Assembly: GCA_963383645.1 (NCBI GenBank)
Contig: OY726573.1
Span: forward strand, 13,520,989-13,584,988
Source: Muscardinus avellanarius
Lineage: Eukaryota; Chordata; Mammalia; Rodentia; Gliridae
Direction: 5' to 3'
DNA length: 64,000 nucleotides
Positions 43,793-55,330 of the stretch are shown here, in pieces (position 1 is the stretch's first letter; each line of letters begins with the position of its first letter). Under the pieces are notes generated by a model. That model searched no databases, was not told the DNA's origin, and saw nothing but the letters and a program-made list of their open reading frames with translations. Made by a program: the position numbers and the translations under genes.

Positions 43793-44387
43793 CTCCTCCA
43801 GGAAAAGCCACTTGTGACCCTCCGTTGGTTTTTCCCGTGCTTCTGAGCAGTTTTGTAATGTACTGGACACTCAGACCCGGGTGGACGGTGGCCCTGGGCT
43901 CTGTGAATGGGACCCCCATGGGGCATCCTTTCTGCCTGTACCGGAGGTCCTGTTTCTGCAAGAGGAGACACATCAGGACTAATTAACGACAAAGGAGAGC
44001 AGAAAGTATACAAAATCCATAACAGGGGTTGGTTTCTGTTCCCTTTGTGAAAACCAATCAATTCCTAGATGAGCGGATTGGGTGCATAAAAATCTGGGCT
44101 GAGCCAGAGTCCCTTCTGGGAAACAGAAGCCATAAAATTCAGAGGCTGTCAAAGACATTGGGCTTGTTTAGTGATTTTGCCCGCAGCCGTGAGTAGCTTT
44201 GACAGGTAGAGTTTGAACAGGAGCCTGGAGCTTTGCTTGTTATTATGTCAGTGGGGTGGGGGGGGGACACTTTACAAATGTTAGAGGGCACAGATGAGCA
44301 GCCTGCCGGCTTAGCCTGGACACCCCCTCACTCCCGCAGCTCCTCCCACCCCCGCAAAGCTCACTGCTACTTTCTTTTTCCAGGAAA

Positions 44388-44830
44388 ATTGAGATGTAAA
44401 TGGCGTATAGAATTCACCCTTTTAAAGCATACAGTTCTGTGAAAAGTAACAAAATATATGGTCTTATAACTATGACCCAAATCAACGTAATAATTGTATC
44501 ACTCCAGAAATTCTCTCTGACCCCGTTGTGGTCAATTCCTTTCTCCCATCCCCTGACCTAGCAACCCTGATCCATGTTCAGGCCCTAAAATTTTGCTTTT
44601 TTTGAGAATGGAGTCACACTAGGGAACCTCTTGATTCACTCATGCGCGTATCACAGCATGGCCCTTTTCATGGCTGAGTTGTATTCCATTGTATGGGCGT
44701 ACCACACTGCTTCCTTAGTTTTAAAAACGAGCCGTTTGCCCTGGAAGTTCACAGCCCAGGGAACCTAATTTGGTTTACATCACTATTTGTTGCTTGCTCA
44801 CTGCTTCCTGCAGCTCCCAAGGTTCCGTCT
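44388..44830 (-). mobile_element. Old L1 3' fragment in GAS7 3' UTR, antisense
   Basis: AGAATTCACCCTTTTAAAGC, then GGAGTCACACTAG and GGCTGAGTTGTATTCCATTG, are recognisable antisense L1 3' sequence, strongly diverged. Its age means the 3' UTR may have contained it for a long time. Confidence 0.55.
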
Positions 44831-45764
44831 CCAAATGCCAGCGGGGCCCACAAGTGCTTCTTGGAGTTCACACAGTCGCCTTTCCTTTCTGCTTTGTGTT
44901 AGGTTTCTTTCCAAGGCCCTGAAGCTTGCATCTCAGCTAAAAAAAACGCTGCTTCCTCCTGGGAGCCAGTTTCTGGGCTCTCCGCATTTCCCACAGTCTT
45001 TTTCTTTATTGAGCAATGAGAGGGGACCCTGGACCAGGAGGCCGGGACTGGCCCTTGGGCACATCATGACCTTCCCCTGGATCTGTTGCTCCACCTGCCA
45101 GCCAGGGCCCTTGTTCTAGAACCCAGGAACTCTCTCCGGCCTCCAGCTTCTGCGTCCCATCCTCCCTCCCCCTTCTGCTTTCCCAGGTTGTCCCTGTACA
45201 CCCGATCAGGCCTAATCTGGGTGCCATCTGTATAATAACTGTATCCCCAAAATCCCAACGGGGCACTTCCTCATCTAGACTCAAATGCAGCCGAATTTCG
45301 TGAGCTAAGAATGAGGTAGTCCTCCTACGACTCTGCAGAGACACCATTAAGGGGTACCGTGGAGGGGCCGTCCCCAGAAGACGAAACAGGTGGAGGGACA
45401 GAGCCGTCTCTCTCAAGTCCTTGGGGATGAATCCCCGCTCCCCAGCTAGAGGTAAGGTGCAGGGCCAGAGCGAGGCCTGAGCCAGGCTGCGGGAGAGACC
45501 CGAGGCGCCCCCTCCCTCCAAGCTGCAGCTTGACCTTTTGCTTCTTGGCGAGGGGGGTGGCTGGGGCCGGGAACTCCTGCAGCTCAGCCCAGGTCAGGGC
45601 TGGGGAGCCACAGCCCACGGGGTCCCCACGATCAGCGACAGCCGGGACTGGGACTCTCAAGCGGAACCTTGCATATTTCCCTACTGACCAATGTTTCTGT
45701 TGGGGGCTGTCTTGAGGGTGAGGGACTTTTTGCTGTAGATCAGGGTGGGAATGGGAGACAGGCA

Positions 45765-45889
45765 ACCAGCCAGGATGCATGCCTGTCATCCCAGTTCTCG
45801 GGAGGCTGAAACTGGAGGGTCACAGGTTGGAGACCAGCCTCGGCAATTTAACAAGAGAGACCTTCAGTAACTTAGCAAAGCTCTGTTTC

Positions 45890-45926
<37 letters not shown>

Positions 45927-45994
45927 TTTTTTTTTTAAAAAGGGCTGTGGGTGTAGCTCAGAAATACTATGCCCTTGGGTTCAATCCCAGTACC
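45765..45994 (+). mobile_element. B1-dID SINE in GAS7 3' UTR, type C
   Basis: Internal linker is A30 followed by T12, an unusual A/T block (45891-45935); tail poly(A) 14. Confidence 0.8.
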
Positions 45995-46493
45995 AAAAAA
46001 AAAAAAAAGACAAAATCCCAACCCTGTCTCCCCCACCTTCTAGACACTCGCTATGGCTTTACTGGGTTCTAGACTTGGAATGTGAGGGTGACCTTTGACT
46101 CTCTGGGGGTGATGTTTAGAGGGATTCCCAGGTGGAGTGAAGTGTCAGGGCCTAGGGGTTCTCTCTTGGGGACAGTCAAGGACAGACAAAGCCCGGGGTA
46201 CTAGAAGGGGAATCGGAACTGGCCCTGCCCCCACCTCACCCACCTCTGGACCTCTGTACCCACCGGTCAGGGGCCCCTTCCCTCTCTGAATATCCCTGGG
46301 CAGACGGGCTCCCTGGGGTGGTGCCTTCCAGGCAGCCACAGGGACAGACATTCCACGGGAAGCCAGCCATCCTGGGCGATGGGCCCCATATCTATCTGCA
46401 ATGCTCCCCTCTGGAAGAAGGCGATCGAAGGCACCCCCTTCTCACAGACACGAGCACATCAGCAAACCCCATGGACGTGGAATTTTCTAACAA

Positions 46494-46499
46494 AATAAA
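46494..46499 (+). terminator. GAS7: Candidate poly(A) signal AATAAA, GAS7 distal
   Basis: Canonical AATAAA followed about 10-35 bases later by a T/G-rich run (CTTGTTTGGTCTGTTTTCTG), which looks like a downstream GU-rich element. This is the best-formed of the distal signals. Confidence 0.55.
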
Positions 46500-46656
46500 C
46501 TTGCTTGTTTGGTCTGTTTTCTGTAACTTTTGCTAACTACTTTATACATTTTTTCACGTTAAGAAGCGATGTCCCCTTGGCAGCATTCCTCGCCCGGTAT
46601 GAATGTGTTTACTCCGCAGTGTATACCCTTCCATCCGCTGGCTGCCTGGATCAGTA

Positions 46657-46662
46657 AATAAA
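46657..46662 (+). terminator. GAS7: Candidate poly(A) signal AATAAA, GAS7 distal 2
   Basis: A second AATAAA 163 bases further on, in AT-rich sequence. Another lies at 46995-47000, beyond the TCC repeat. Which one is used cannot be told from sequence. Confidence 0.4.
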
Positions 46663-46872
46663 ACAGATGTAATATAATTTATAAGTAACACTGTCGAAAC
46701 TCTGATCCCAACGGAGGCTCTAACTCTCCCCGCTCCCCATCCCATAATAGCATTTGTGTGTATTTAAAGCTGAAGAATTAAATGTTTAAAGAGTTTAAAT
46801 TTCCAGGGTGTTGGCTCTATATAATTGTCCTGCATTATCATAAAGCGTTTTCAGGGAGTCAGATGCGATCTC

Positions 46873-46949
46873 TCCTCCTCCTCCTCCTCCTCCTCCTCCT
46901 CCTCCTCCTCCTCCTCCTCCTCCTCCTCCTCCTCCTCCTCCTCCTCCTC
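46873..46949. repeat. (TCC)n triplet repeat
   Basis: About 25 uninterrupted TCC units between the candidate GAS7 poly(A) sites at 46657 and 46995. Confidence 0.95.
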
Positions 46950-47902
46950 TGGCTCTGTGTATATACTTGAGAGGCTTAGATTTATCCCATGTAAAATAAA
47001 CTGTCCAGAGATGCTGGGTCCCCAGGGCGACCCTCCTTCCTAGAGGGCTGTCAGCCTGTCCCTGTACAAATGGCCTAGCGGCCCTCCAGGGCTCCCAGGG
47101 TCTCTGTCAATGTCACTCCTGGGGACTTAGCAGGTGGACCAAGGACACGTGGGTGTCGATGCCCAGATGGGTACCATGCCGCTGGCCCCAGCCCCACTGC
47201 CGATGACTTCCTGTCTCTGGGTTCCAGCCCCCTGCCCTTCTTCTACCCCAGAGGCTGCTACTGCTCTTATCACCCTTTCAATTATCCATCAATCATTAAG
47301 CACCTATTATGCGCCAGACATTGCACCAGGCTCTGGGAGCGCTTGAAGAATCAAAACAGATAACCCTATCCCTGTGCAGCGTACAATGTAGCAGGGGGCG
47401 GCAGGCAGAGCCTAGACGCCTGGTACCCGCATCTGATCACAGGCATGGAAGATGGGAAGTTGGGGAAGTAAAGAGGAAAGGGAAGTAGCCATAGTCACCA
47501 GGGTGGTGGCTTTAGATCAAACACTGGAGACCTGAGAGGGAGGGAGGCAGGTCGCTGGGGAGGAAGGTTCCAGAGGAAACGTTCAAGGCCGGTTTGGCTG
47601 CACCGGAGAGAGCAGTCAGCCTGGGGAAATAGAGGCAAGGCAGGGAAGGAGTCGAGGGGCTGTGCTGGCTGCTGCAGGCCTTTGACACCTTCTCTGGAGG
47701 GCGTTAGCAGCCAGGCGCACTGCCCTGCATGGTTGCCGGTGAGGGTGGAGGAGGAGACCCGGTAGGAGGGAGAGGCTGCAGCCCCACAGGGATGCTCACC
47801 ATGGGAGTGGGACAGCAGGCAGGTCCTGCGTTGCACTTTGCTGTTTCGATTTGTTGCTACTCTTGTTTGTTTTTAATTTTGTCATTGGGTGGGGTTTTGT
47901 TG

Positions 47903-48065
47903 GGGTTCGGTTTGGGAACTGAACCCGGGGGGCATTACTAGCTCTGAGCTATACCTCTAGGTCTGTTTTTCAATTTCCAAACAGGGTCCCACTAAGCTGT
48001 CAAGGCCAGCCTCGAACCCACGATCCTCCTGTGTCAGCCTCCCCAAGTACTTGGGGTTACAGGTG
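47903..48065 (-). mobile_element. B1-dID SINE, type C, antisense
   Basis: GGTTTGGGAACTGAACCCGG to GGGGTTACAGGTG; head missing. Confidence 0.72.
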
Positions 48066-48877
48066 TTTGTCCTGGGTGTGATTTGACAGGAGGGAGTGGG
48101 CGTGGCTGAAAGAGAAGGCCCCATGAAGGATTTCTCCCCCACCACCACCACCACCATCAGGATGGCTGGCCATTTACTGCAATGGGGGGTGTGTTCTTCC
48201 TCGCTGTCTTTCTACAACCTTCATTCCTCTTTCCCCTCCACGTGCAGACTTTCTGAAGGCTCTAACTCCAGGACAGTGAGGGCGTAAGAAGGTCCCCTTT
48301 TCCTTACTCCTAGCAGGGGAGATGGAGGAAGGGGACGCACTGAGTCCCGGCCCCAGCTAACAGACCCAGCAGAGCTCCTGGTTCCGGGCGACAGGGTCAC
48401 AGCCCGTGGGAAGTATTTGCCTCCCCCAGTTCGAGCCAGGCAGGCAAAGGGAGACACAAACAGAAATTCTCTGCCTGGAGACATGGCCTTCTCCCCAGAA
48501 GAGGCCGACAGTGGTCTTTGGGGTACCAGGAAAGTTTATGGCCTCGGCTCAGACTTAACAAATGCATTCACAATACATCATCCACAACAACTTGTTTGGC
48601 TAAGGAACACAAGCTCTCCCTCTGATAGAAGATGTTTATGCAGGTTTTCAAACAAACCTCCAGGTCATGACCCCTGGCTCTGAACAGCCGCAACACAGCT
48701 GCCTGCTGTCCCCTCCCTGGGTCCCCTCCTGGGCACAGAGACCTGGAGCCTGTGGACTATACCACGCTGCTTCTGGATTCTTCTTCTTGCCCCTGGAAAG
48801 GATAGGAAACCTAGGGGACTCTGGCAGAATTTCTCTGAACCCTGGGGCCACTCATCTCCTGGTCCAGGACCACTTCT

Positions 48878-48891
48878 GTTGCCATGGTAAC
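48878..48891. promoter_or_regulatory. RFX X-box-like site, intergenic
   Basis: GTTGCCATGGTAAC, a full X-box with one allowed change, 2.9 kb upstream of the RCVRN ATG. Confidence 0.6.
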
Positions 48892-49299
48892 CCAGCTCCT
48901 CGCCTATGGGAATGGAGATTCCACCTCCTCCCTGAGCCTCCAGGAGAAAAAGATGTAAAGAGCCCAGAACTGGAAGCTGGTCGACCGGCCTCTCTTTCTG
49001 GCTTTGCCATTTAGCAACCATGTGACCCAGGCCCTGTGGCTCCGGTCTTGCTTCGTAAATAGGCTGGCACCACAGAGGCAGGTTAATCGCCTCCCGGCTG
49101 GGCTTAGAACAGGATGCAGGGCCCGGGGCCTCACCCTCCTTCCCCTGACGCTCACTCTGTAGGCAAATGTGTGGGTGGGCACGGCTTGGTTGGCTTTTCA
49201 ATTTGGTGACTGTCCTGTTTCTAATTGTTCCTGGAAACCTCTGGGGAGGGTAGTGATAGTCTAGAAGAGAAAAGACTCCTATCAAGAAGTAATAGTCAG

Positions 49300-49412
49300 C
49301 CAGGCGTGGTGGCGCGCGCTTGTAATCCCAGCATTCGGGAGGCTGAGACAGAAGGATCGTGGTTCGCGGGCAGCCTCAGCTACTAAGTGAAGCCTTCCGC
49401 AATTTAGTGAGA
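49300..49412 (+). mobile_element. B1 half SINE, type A, 3'-truncated
   Basis: Ends at TTTAGTGAGAAG; no dID. Confidence 0.75.
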
Positions 49413-49489
49413 AGTATATCATACATACACTTGTGAAATAAATTAGAAAGTTCACCCAGATGCGCTCCTAACATGAAGATACCCTGAGA

Positions 49490-49549
49490 CTACATATATA
49501 CATACACACATATATATATACATACATATACATACATATACATATACAT

Positions 49550-49584
<35 letters not shown>
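49490..49584. repeat. (TA)/(CATA)/(CA)n array
   Basis: Mixed TA, CATA and CA units joined to an antisense SINE tail. Confidence 0.92.
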
Positions 49585-49970
49585 GTGGTACTGGGGCTCC
49601 TGGAAACCCTTCTACTTCTGGCCCAGACCTATTTTTTATGTTTTATTTGGAAACAGGGTCTCTTAAGCCAGCACAGCTGGCTTCGAACCTACGCAATCCT
49701 CCTGTCTCCACCTCCCAAGCATGGGTATTAAAAGCGTGCGCCACCACGCCCAGCTATGTAATATATATACTTTTTTAAGGGCTGGGGGTAGCCAGGCAGA
49801 ATGGCTGCACGAATGTAATCCCCAGTACTTGGGAGGCAGAGATAAAAGCATCCCAGGTTAGAGGCCAGTTTCAGCAACTTAGTGAGACCTTCAGCAACTT
49901 AGCGAGCCCCTGTTTCCAAATAAAAAATTAAATAGCACTGGGGGTGTAGCTCAGAGGTAGAATGTCCTAT
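49585..49970. mobile_element. Antisense type B SINE (49585-49756) and sense type C SINE (49788-49970)
   Basis: Head-to-head pair. The first follows a TA/CA array at its tail side. Confidence 0.8.
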
Positions 49971-50236
49971 TTAATCCTGAGGAGAGAGGAGAAGAGGGCC
50001 CAAACCTGCCACACTCTATTTTAGCAGTGGAGATACAGCTAAGACCAACACAAAACCCGTCCATGCTCTTTGGACTTAGATTGTGCGCTGGTGGAGGTGG
50101 GGCTGGGAATGGGTTGGGCTAGGTAAGGAGATTGCTCAGTAGAGGCCTCCTGAGAAGGGGACATTTAAGTCAAGTGTGGCTGAGGAGGATTGGGAGAGCA
50201 TTCTGGGGCAGAGAGAGGTTAAGAAATATGCCTGAC

Positions 50237-50421
50237 GGTGGGCGTGGTGGCGCAGGCTTGTAATCCCCGCGCTTGGGAGGCGGAGACAGGAGGATGGCGC
50301 AGGTTCAAAGCCAGCCGCGCTGGCTTAAGAGACACTGTTTCCAAAAATAAAAAAGTATAAAATAGGTCTGGGAGTGTAGCCCGGAGGTAGAAGGGCTTCC
50401 AGGAACTCTAGTACCACCAAA

Positions 50422-50481
<60 letters not shown>

Positions 50482-50505
50482 AAAGAAAAGAAAAGAAAAG
50501 GAAAG
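50237..50505 (+). mobile_element. B1-dID SINE, type B, (GAAA)n tail
   Basis: GGTGGCGCAGGCTTGTAATC to CTAGTACCACC, then about 20 GAAA units. Confidence 0.87.
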
Positions 50506-50794
50506 AAAGAAATGTGCCTGTAGTCACATAGCTAGATCATTGACAAAGGTGGGATTTGAACCCAGGCTGTCTCCCGAGCTGTGATTAGGCGGCAGGTGGA
50601 CACCATCCCTGCCTGTAGACAGTGCAGTTGGCGCAGAAGACCAACAGAATCTTGGAGCTGGGTGGGGGTGGGGAGGCCTTGGCCCAAGGGTCCCGCCTCT
50701 CAGAGGCCCTGATGAGCTGCCTGCCTGCTCTCGGCACTTTATTAATTTAATTGCTTATTTATTACATACTTAATTACTTATAATTTATTTATTT

Positions 50795-51195
50795 TATGGC
50801 GCTAGGAATTGAACTCAGGAGCATTCAACCTCCTAGCCATACCCCCAGCCCTCTCTCTCTTATCTTTTTTTTTTTTTTTTTTGGTGGTACTGTGGTTCCC
50901 GGAAACCCTTCTACCCCTGGGCTACACTCCCAGACCTATTTTATACTTTTTTATTTGGAAACAGGGTCTCTTAAGCCAACTCGCGGCTGGCTCCAAACCT
51001 GCGGGATCCTCCTGTCTCCGCCTCCCAAGCGCGAGGATTACAAGCGTGCGCCACCACGCCCGGCCTCTCTTATCTTTTATTTTGAATCAGAGTCTCACTA
51101 AATTGTTGAGGGTCTGGCTAAACTGCAGAGGCTGATCTTGAACCTACCAACCTCCTGTCTCTGCCTCCCAAGTACTGGGATCGCTTGAGCCTGGC
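50795..51195 (-). mobile_element. Antisense type C SINE with type B inserted
   Basis: Host pieces 50795-50868 and 51065-51195; type B insert 50869-51064. The insert is bounded by CTCTCTTATCTTTT at 50855-50868 and 51065-51078, a target duplication in the host linker. Confidence 0.9.
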
Positions 51196-51380
51196 AAACG
51201 TTTTACAGATTCACTTTGACCCATGTGAGATGTGTTCTGACATGCTTATTTTTCTTCCCTGTACGCCAGTGAATCTGAAGATCTATTTTCTGTGTCCTTC
51301 TTCAATCTGCCATTATTCTCTTCCGAAGACAGGCTCGGCCACAGGTTTTGGCTAGCACTCCCTTTTTTTTAACTTTGTGT

Positions 51381-51561
51381 ACTAGGGATCGAACCTAGGG
51401 ATGTCCTACCTCTGAGGCACACCCCCAGTCCTTTCTACTTTCTCTTTTGAAACAGGGTCTTGCTAATTTCCAGAAAGGCTGACCTCCAAGCCGCCATCCT
51501 CCTGTCTCAGCTTCCCAAATACTGGGATTACAGGTCTGCGTGCGAGCCCCCATGCCTGGCT
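51381..51561 (-). mobile_element. B1-dID SINE, type C, antisense, RCVRN upstream
   Basis: ACTAGGGATCGAACCTAGGG to CCCCATGCCTGGC. The last repeat before the RCVRN start, 186 bases upstream of the ATG; carries GGATTA (TAATCC reversed) near 51527. Confidence 0.82.
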
Positions 51562-51746
51562 CATTTCTTTTCTTAATCTCAGGAGGTTTGGGTGAGCCGC
51601 CACCCCCTCCTCCCTTGCAAGGACCGGGAAGAACTGGTTGCAAATCCCCCTAATCCTCCAGCGGGCACCCTGAGCATCCCTCGCCCAGCCAGGAGTGGTG
51701 GCAGCCAGCAGACCCAGAGCCAGCCGGCGCCCACCCGGCCTCACCC
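51562..51746 (+). promoter_or_regulatory. RCVRN: RCVRN proximal promoter / 5' UTR
   Basis: GC-rich sequence between an antisense SINE (ending near 51561) and the RCVRN ATG. No TATA box is seen. TAATCC at 51651-51656 is the core bound by the photoreceptor homeoproteins CRX/OTX2, which are known to drive photoreceptor genes. The transcription start cannot be placed exactly. Confidence 0.55.
51651..51656 (+). promoter_or_regulatory. RCVRN: CRX/OTX2-type core TAATCC
   Basis: A single TAATCC about 91 bases 5' of the RCVRN start, outside SINE sequence. CRX and OTX2 are known activators of photoreceptor genes; the specific use of this site is inference. Confidence 0.45.
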
Positions 51747-52127
51747 ATGGGGAACAGCAAAAGCGGGGCGCTGTCCAAGGAGATCCTGGAAGAGCTGCAG
51801 CTGAACACCAAGTTCACGGAGGAGGAGCTGTGCGCCTGGTACCAGTCCTTCCTCAAGGAGTGCCCGAGTGGCCGCATCACGCGGCAGGAGTTCGAGAGCA
51901 TCTATGCCAAGTTCTTCCCGGATGCAGATCCCAAGGCCTACGCGCAGCACGTGTTCCGCAGCTTTGATGCGAACAGCGATGGCACCCTGGACTTCAAGGA
52001 GTACGTGGTGGCGCTGCACATGACCACGGCCGGCCGGCCCTCGCAGAAGCTCGAGTGGGCCTTCTCCCTCTACGACGTGGACGGCAACGGCGCCATCAGC
52101 AAGAGCGAGGTGCTGGAGATCGTCATG
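51747..52127 (+). CDS. RCVRN: RCVRN coding exon 1 (EF1-EF3)
   Basis: 127 codons from the myristoylated Met-Gly to EIVM; donor GTCAGT, phase 0. The open frame runs on into the intron to 52370, but that extension is a SINE. The exon is GC-rich with many CpGs (for example CGGCCGGCCGG near 52029), so the 5' end looks CpG-island-like. Confidence 0.98.
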
Positions 52128-55100
52128 GTCAGTGGTCCTCCTGGGTCCGGGTCCCTGGTCCCCGGGGAAGATGCTGAGGGAGGGGCCGGGCGCCTTCTGC
52201 AGAGAGGATCAGGTGTGGCTCCCTCCCTCCCGCGTCCCTTCTTTTTTTTTTTTTTTTTTTGGTGGTACTGGGGATCTGGGGATGGAACCCAGAGGCCTTT
52301 CTACCTCCGGGCTATACCCCCAGACCTATTTTCTATTTTATTTGGAAACAGGGTCTCACTAAGTTGCTGAGAGCCTCACTAAGTAGTTGAGGCTGGCTTC
52401 GAACCTGCGCGATCCTCCTGTCTCAGCCTCCCAAGCGCGGGGATGACAAGCGTGCCCCACCACGCCCCCCTTCCCGTCCCTTCTTTATTCAAGTCCTCTC
52501 CAACACATCTGGACTCTATTGCAACTCAATTTAGATGCCCAGCCTGTTTCAAGTATAAAGTAGGGAGCTGTCACGGGTGGGAGTGTGGAATCTGGACTCA
52601 GAACCCCCTCTTCCTCACTCCAGACCATCCGGGCGCTTCTCCTCCGTCCATGGGCTCCCCGAGGGCTCCCACCCCCAGGGGCAGATCACTTGTTGTGAAT
52701 TATTGAGGTGTCTTGAAAATAGTTTTTATGTAATGTGTAATCCATGAACTTTAGAAACATGTGCAAAAGAAAATTAAAATTGCCTTTGATTTCAACATCT
52801 AAGGAAAACTGTTAACAGGTTGCTCTAACCCTTTTCAGTCTTTTACCTATATAGAACTACAGCATATTTACAAGGTTTTTATTCACATTTTTAAAATATT
52901 CACTTTTTTTTTTTTTTTTTTTTTGGTGGTACTGGGGTTCCTGGAAACCCTTCTACCTCCGGACTACACTCCCAGACCTATTTTTATATTTTTATTTGAA
53001 AACAGGGTCTCCTAACCCTGCTTCCTGATCCTCCTGTCTCCGCCTCCCAAGCGCGGGGATTACAAGCGTGCGCCACCGCGCCCGGATTAATATTCACATT
53101 TTTGTGTTTGTGATACTGGGGATAGAACCCAGGGGCATTCAACCTCCAAGATACACTCCCAGCCCTATTTTTTTTTCTTCTTCTTTATTTTGAAACAGGG
53201 TCTCACTGAGTTGCAGAGGGCCTCACTAAGTAGCTGAGGCTGTCCGCGAACCGCAATCCTCCTGTCTCAGCCTCCCGAATGCTGGGATCACAAGCGTGCG
53301 CCACCACGCCCGGCTCGCCCCATTTTTAATAGCTGTTTAGGATTCCATCTTATGGAAATGTCATCAGGTTACTTAAACATCCATATATTTTTGGACATTC
53401 AAGTGTTTCAATTTTTCTCTGTTATATCCTTGATAATTCCCTTCTTTTAATATCTTTTTATTTATTCATTTTTAATCCCCCCGGCCATGTCACTTGCTTT
53501 ATTTTTCTAATTCCTTTCCTCTTAGGAGCAGGAGGATGTTTTTCATATCTTGTATAATTTTTCTGTGCATTCGTAATCATGCTTTTATTTGCAGAACCCG
53601 TCCACCCTTATTAGGAGAAACCGTAAATAAAATAGCAAATCGTGTGACTTGCCGCCGTCCTCAGGGCTCAGCCCCGGCCTCCCGCTAATGGCACACTGTG
53701 AGGAAATTCCTCTGGGTTGGCAGGGATAGGGACCCAGTCTCCATAGCCACCTAAAGGATGCTGGGCCCAGCACAGGCCTGTGAAGAGGAGAAAGAGGAAG
53801 GGAGGGAGGGAAAGAGAGGGCGTCGGTGACTAAGGCTCTACAAGGTGACGCGTGTCTCTGCTATTCGTTAGATCACAAGGTCATGGTCACAGCACTGATA
53901 CGCAAGTCCAGAGTAGTATATTTTCATCCCCACACTGACACCAGCTAGCCAAGCGACCGTGGGAAAGCCATATGTACTCCCCGGGTCCGGGTGAGGCTGT
54001 GATGGTTTCTTGGTCTTTCCCAGGGCCCTGAAGGCCCGTCTCTTCTCCTCCTCCCCGTGTCGGACGTGGGGTGGGGCGGGCAGCCAGTCACTCCCAATAT
54101 TCAGCCGTCACGCCTGCACACGGTGGCTTAGGACAGACAGAGGAGTTGGCCCTGGCCACCGCAGGGGCCCTGAGATGCTGGGTTCCTGTCTTCGCACCTC
54201 CACTTCTAACACTGGCGGGCTGGCAGGGAACTTTTTTCTCAAAGCCCTAGACTTCCCTGGACTCCAGGCTTATTTTGCAGGCATTCCTGAGCCCAGCTGA
54301 CCCAGATGTGCTCTGGCCAGAAACAGGGGCCTCTCAGCCCCAGTGCCGATGACGCACCCGTCCACACCCTGAGCCGGCTGGCCGCCCGGGGCCCGCAGCC
54401 TCCGGTGTCTACTCTGGGCCCGGCTGGCCCTGGTGACCCTGAGCCGGTGCAGCCCTAGAGATGCATGGAGTCGGAAGGCAGGCGGCAGCCACTTGTCCCT
54501 GGCGGATCTCACAGGTCTAGAGACACTTGTTTGTTGTAACCCTGGCTCCTCAGTAAGACACAGCTGGGGAGGGGAGGAGATGCCTGGATCCCTCCCCGAG
54601 TGATGGGAGAAACAGGGGCCTTCCTGTGCCCGGGGAAGGTCTTGCTAATGCCTCTGGTCCACCTTCCCCAGCCTCAGCCCTCGCTGTCCAGCGATAAGAA
54701 AACAAACAAACAAAAAAACTGTGTAACACAGAGAGGAAGATTCTAGAACTAAACCCCCTGGGTTAGAACTCTGCCTTCTGCTGGATGACTCTGGCCAAGT
54801 TAGTTACCTAGATTTCTTCATCTGTTGAATGGGACCAATAACACTCACTTTATAAGGCTGTGGTGCAGGATGGAGGTAAAAATGCTTAGAAAAGGAGAGG
54901 TTAGCCTTTATTACCCAGAAGCCAGTCCTGCTGGGGGACCGAGGAACCATGTGGACCCAGAAGAAACCCCTTGACACTCTAAAATCGGTGGACAGTGGGG
55001 TCTGGGGTAGTGGTACCCAAACTCCAACCTTGGGCCTACAGTGGGATTCATATTGGGGAGCTTGGGTTTCTCATTTTCATTTTTTTAAGAAAATGAAAGT

Positions 55101-55287
55101 GTTGCCGGGCGTGGTGGCGCACGCTTGTAATCCCGGCATTCGGGAGGCTGAGACCGGAGGATCGCGGTTCGCGGACAGCCTCAGCTACTTACTGAGGCCC
55201 TCTGCAACTCAGTGAGACCCGGTTTTACAAAATAAAGAATAAAAAAATAGGGCAGGGGGTGTAGCTTGGAGGTCGAATGCCCCTAGG

Positions 55288-55330
<43 letters not shown>

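Larger units (their letters stand above)
40911..46680 (+). other. GAS7: GAS7 3' UTR (long form, inferred end)
   Basis: No splice continuation or new gene is seen after the stop. The first 3 kb is nearly SINE-free, as expected of a conserved 3' UTR. Mammalian GAS7 mRNAs are known to be long, about 8 kb, with most of that as 3' UTR. Candidate poly(A) signals at 43737 and at 46494/46657 suggest a short (about 2.8 kb) and a long (about 5.7 kb) form. The long form would include an old antisense L1 fragment (44388-44830) and one SINE (45765-45994). The exact end is inference. Confidence 0.6.
47001..51380. other. Intergenic region GAS7-RCVRN
   Basis: No gene recognised. Holds SINEs at 47903-48065, 49300-49970, 50237-50420 and 50795-51195, a TA/CA array and a GAAA array. 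47001-47900 and 48070-49295 are unique and GC-rich. An RFX-type site lies at 48878-48891. Long antisense frames here (for example 48665-49285) show no family resemblance or splice support. Confidence 0.75.
52690..53440 (-). mobile_element. Probable old LINE fragment split by two SINEs
   Basis: AT-rich blocks 52690-52900 and 53325-53440 flank two SINEs. GATTCCATCTTATGG and TTTTTGGACATTCAAGTG resemble antisense L1 sequence. Family uncertain. Confidence 0.35.

Noticed and set aside
45006..45789. Overlapping antisense frames of 171 and 154 residues opposite the GAS7 3' UTR
   Set aside because: No homology seen; they arise from low stop density in GC-rich sequence.
46825..47043. Poly-Ser and poly-Leu frames
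   Set aside because: Translation of the (TCC)n repeat.
48665..49285. 206-residue antisense open frame
   Set aside because: No recognisable domain, composition typical of chance reading in GC-rich intergenic DNA, no splice or promoter context.
51747..52370. 207-residue reading of recoverin exon 1 into the intron
   Set aside because: Codons after EIVM come from intron and an antisense SINE; the true product splices at GTCAGT to the exon at 57874.
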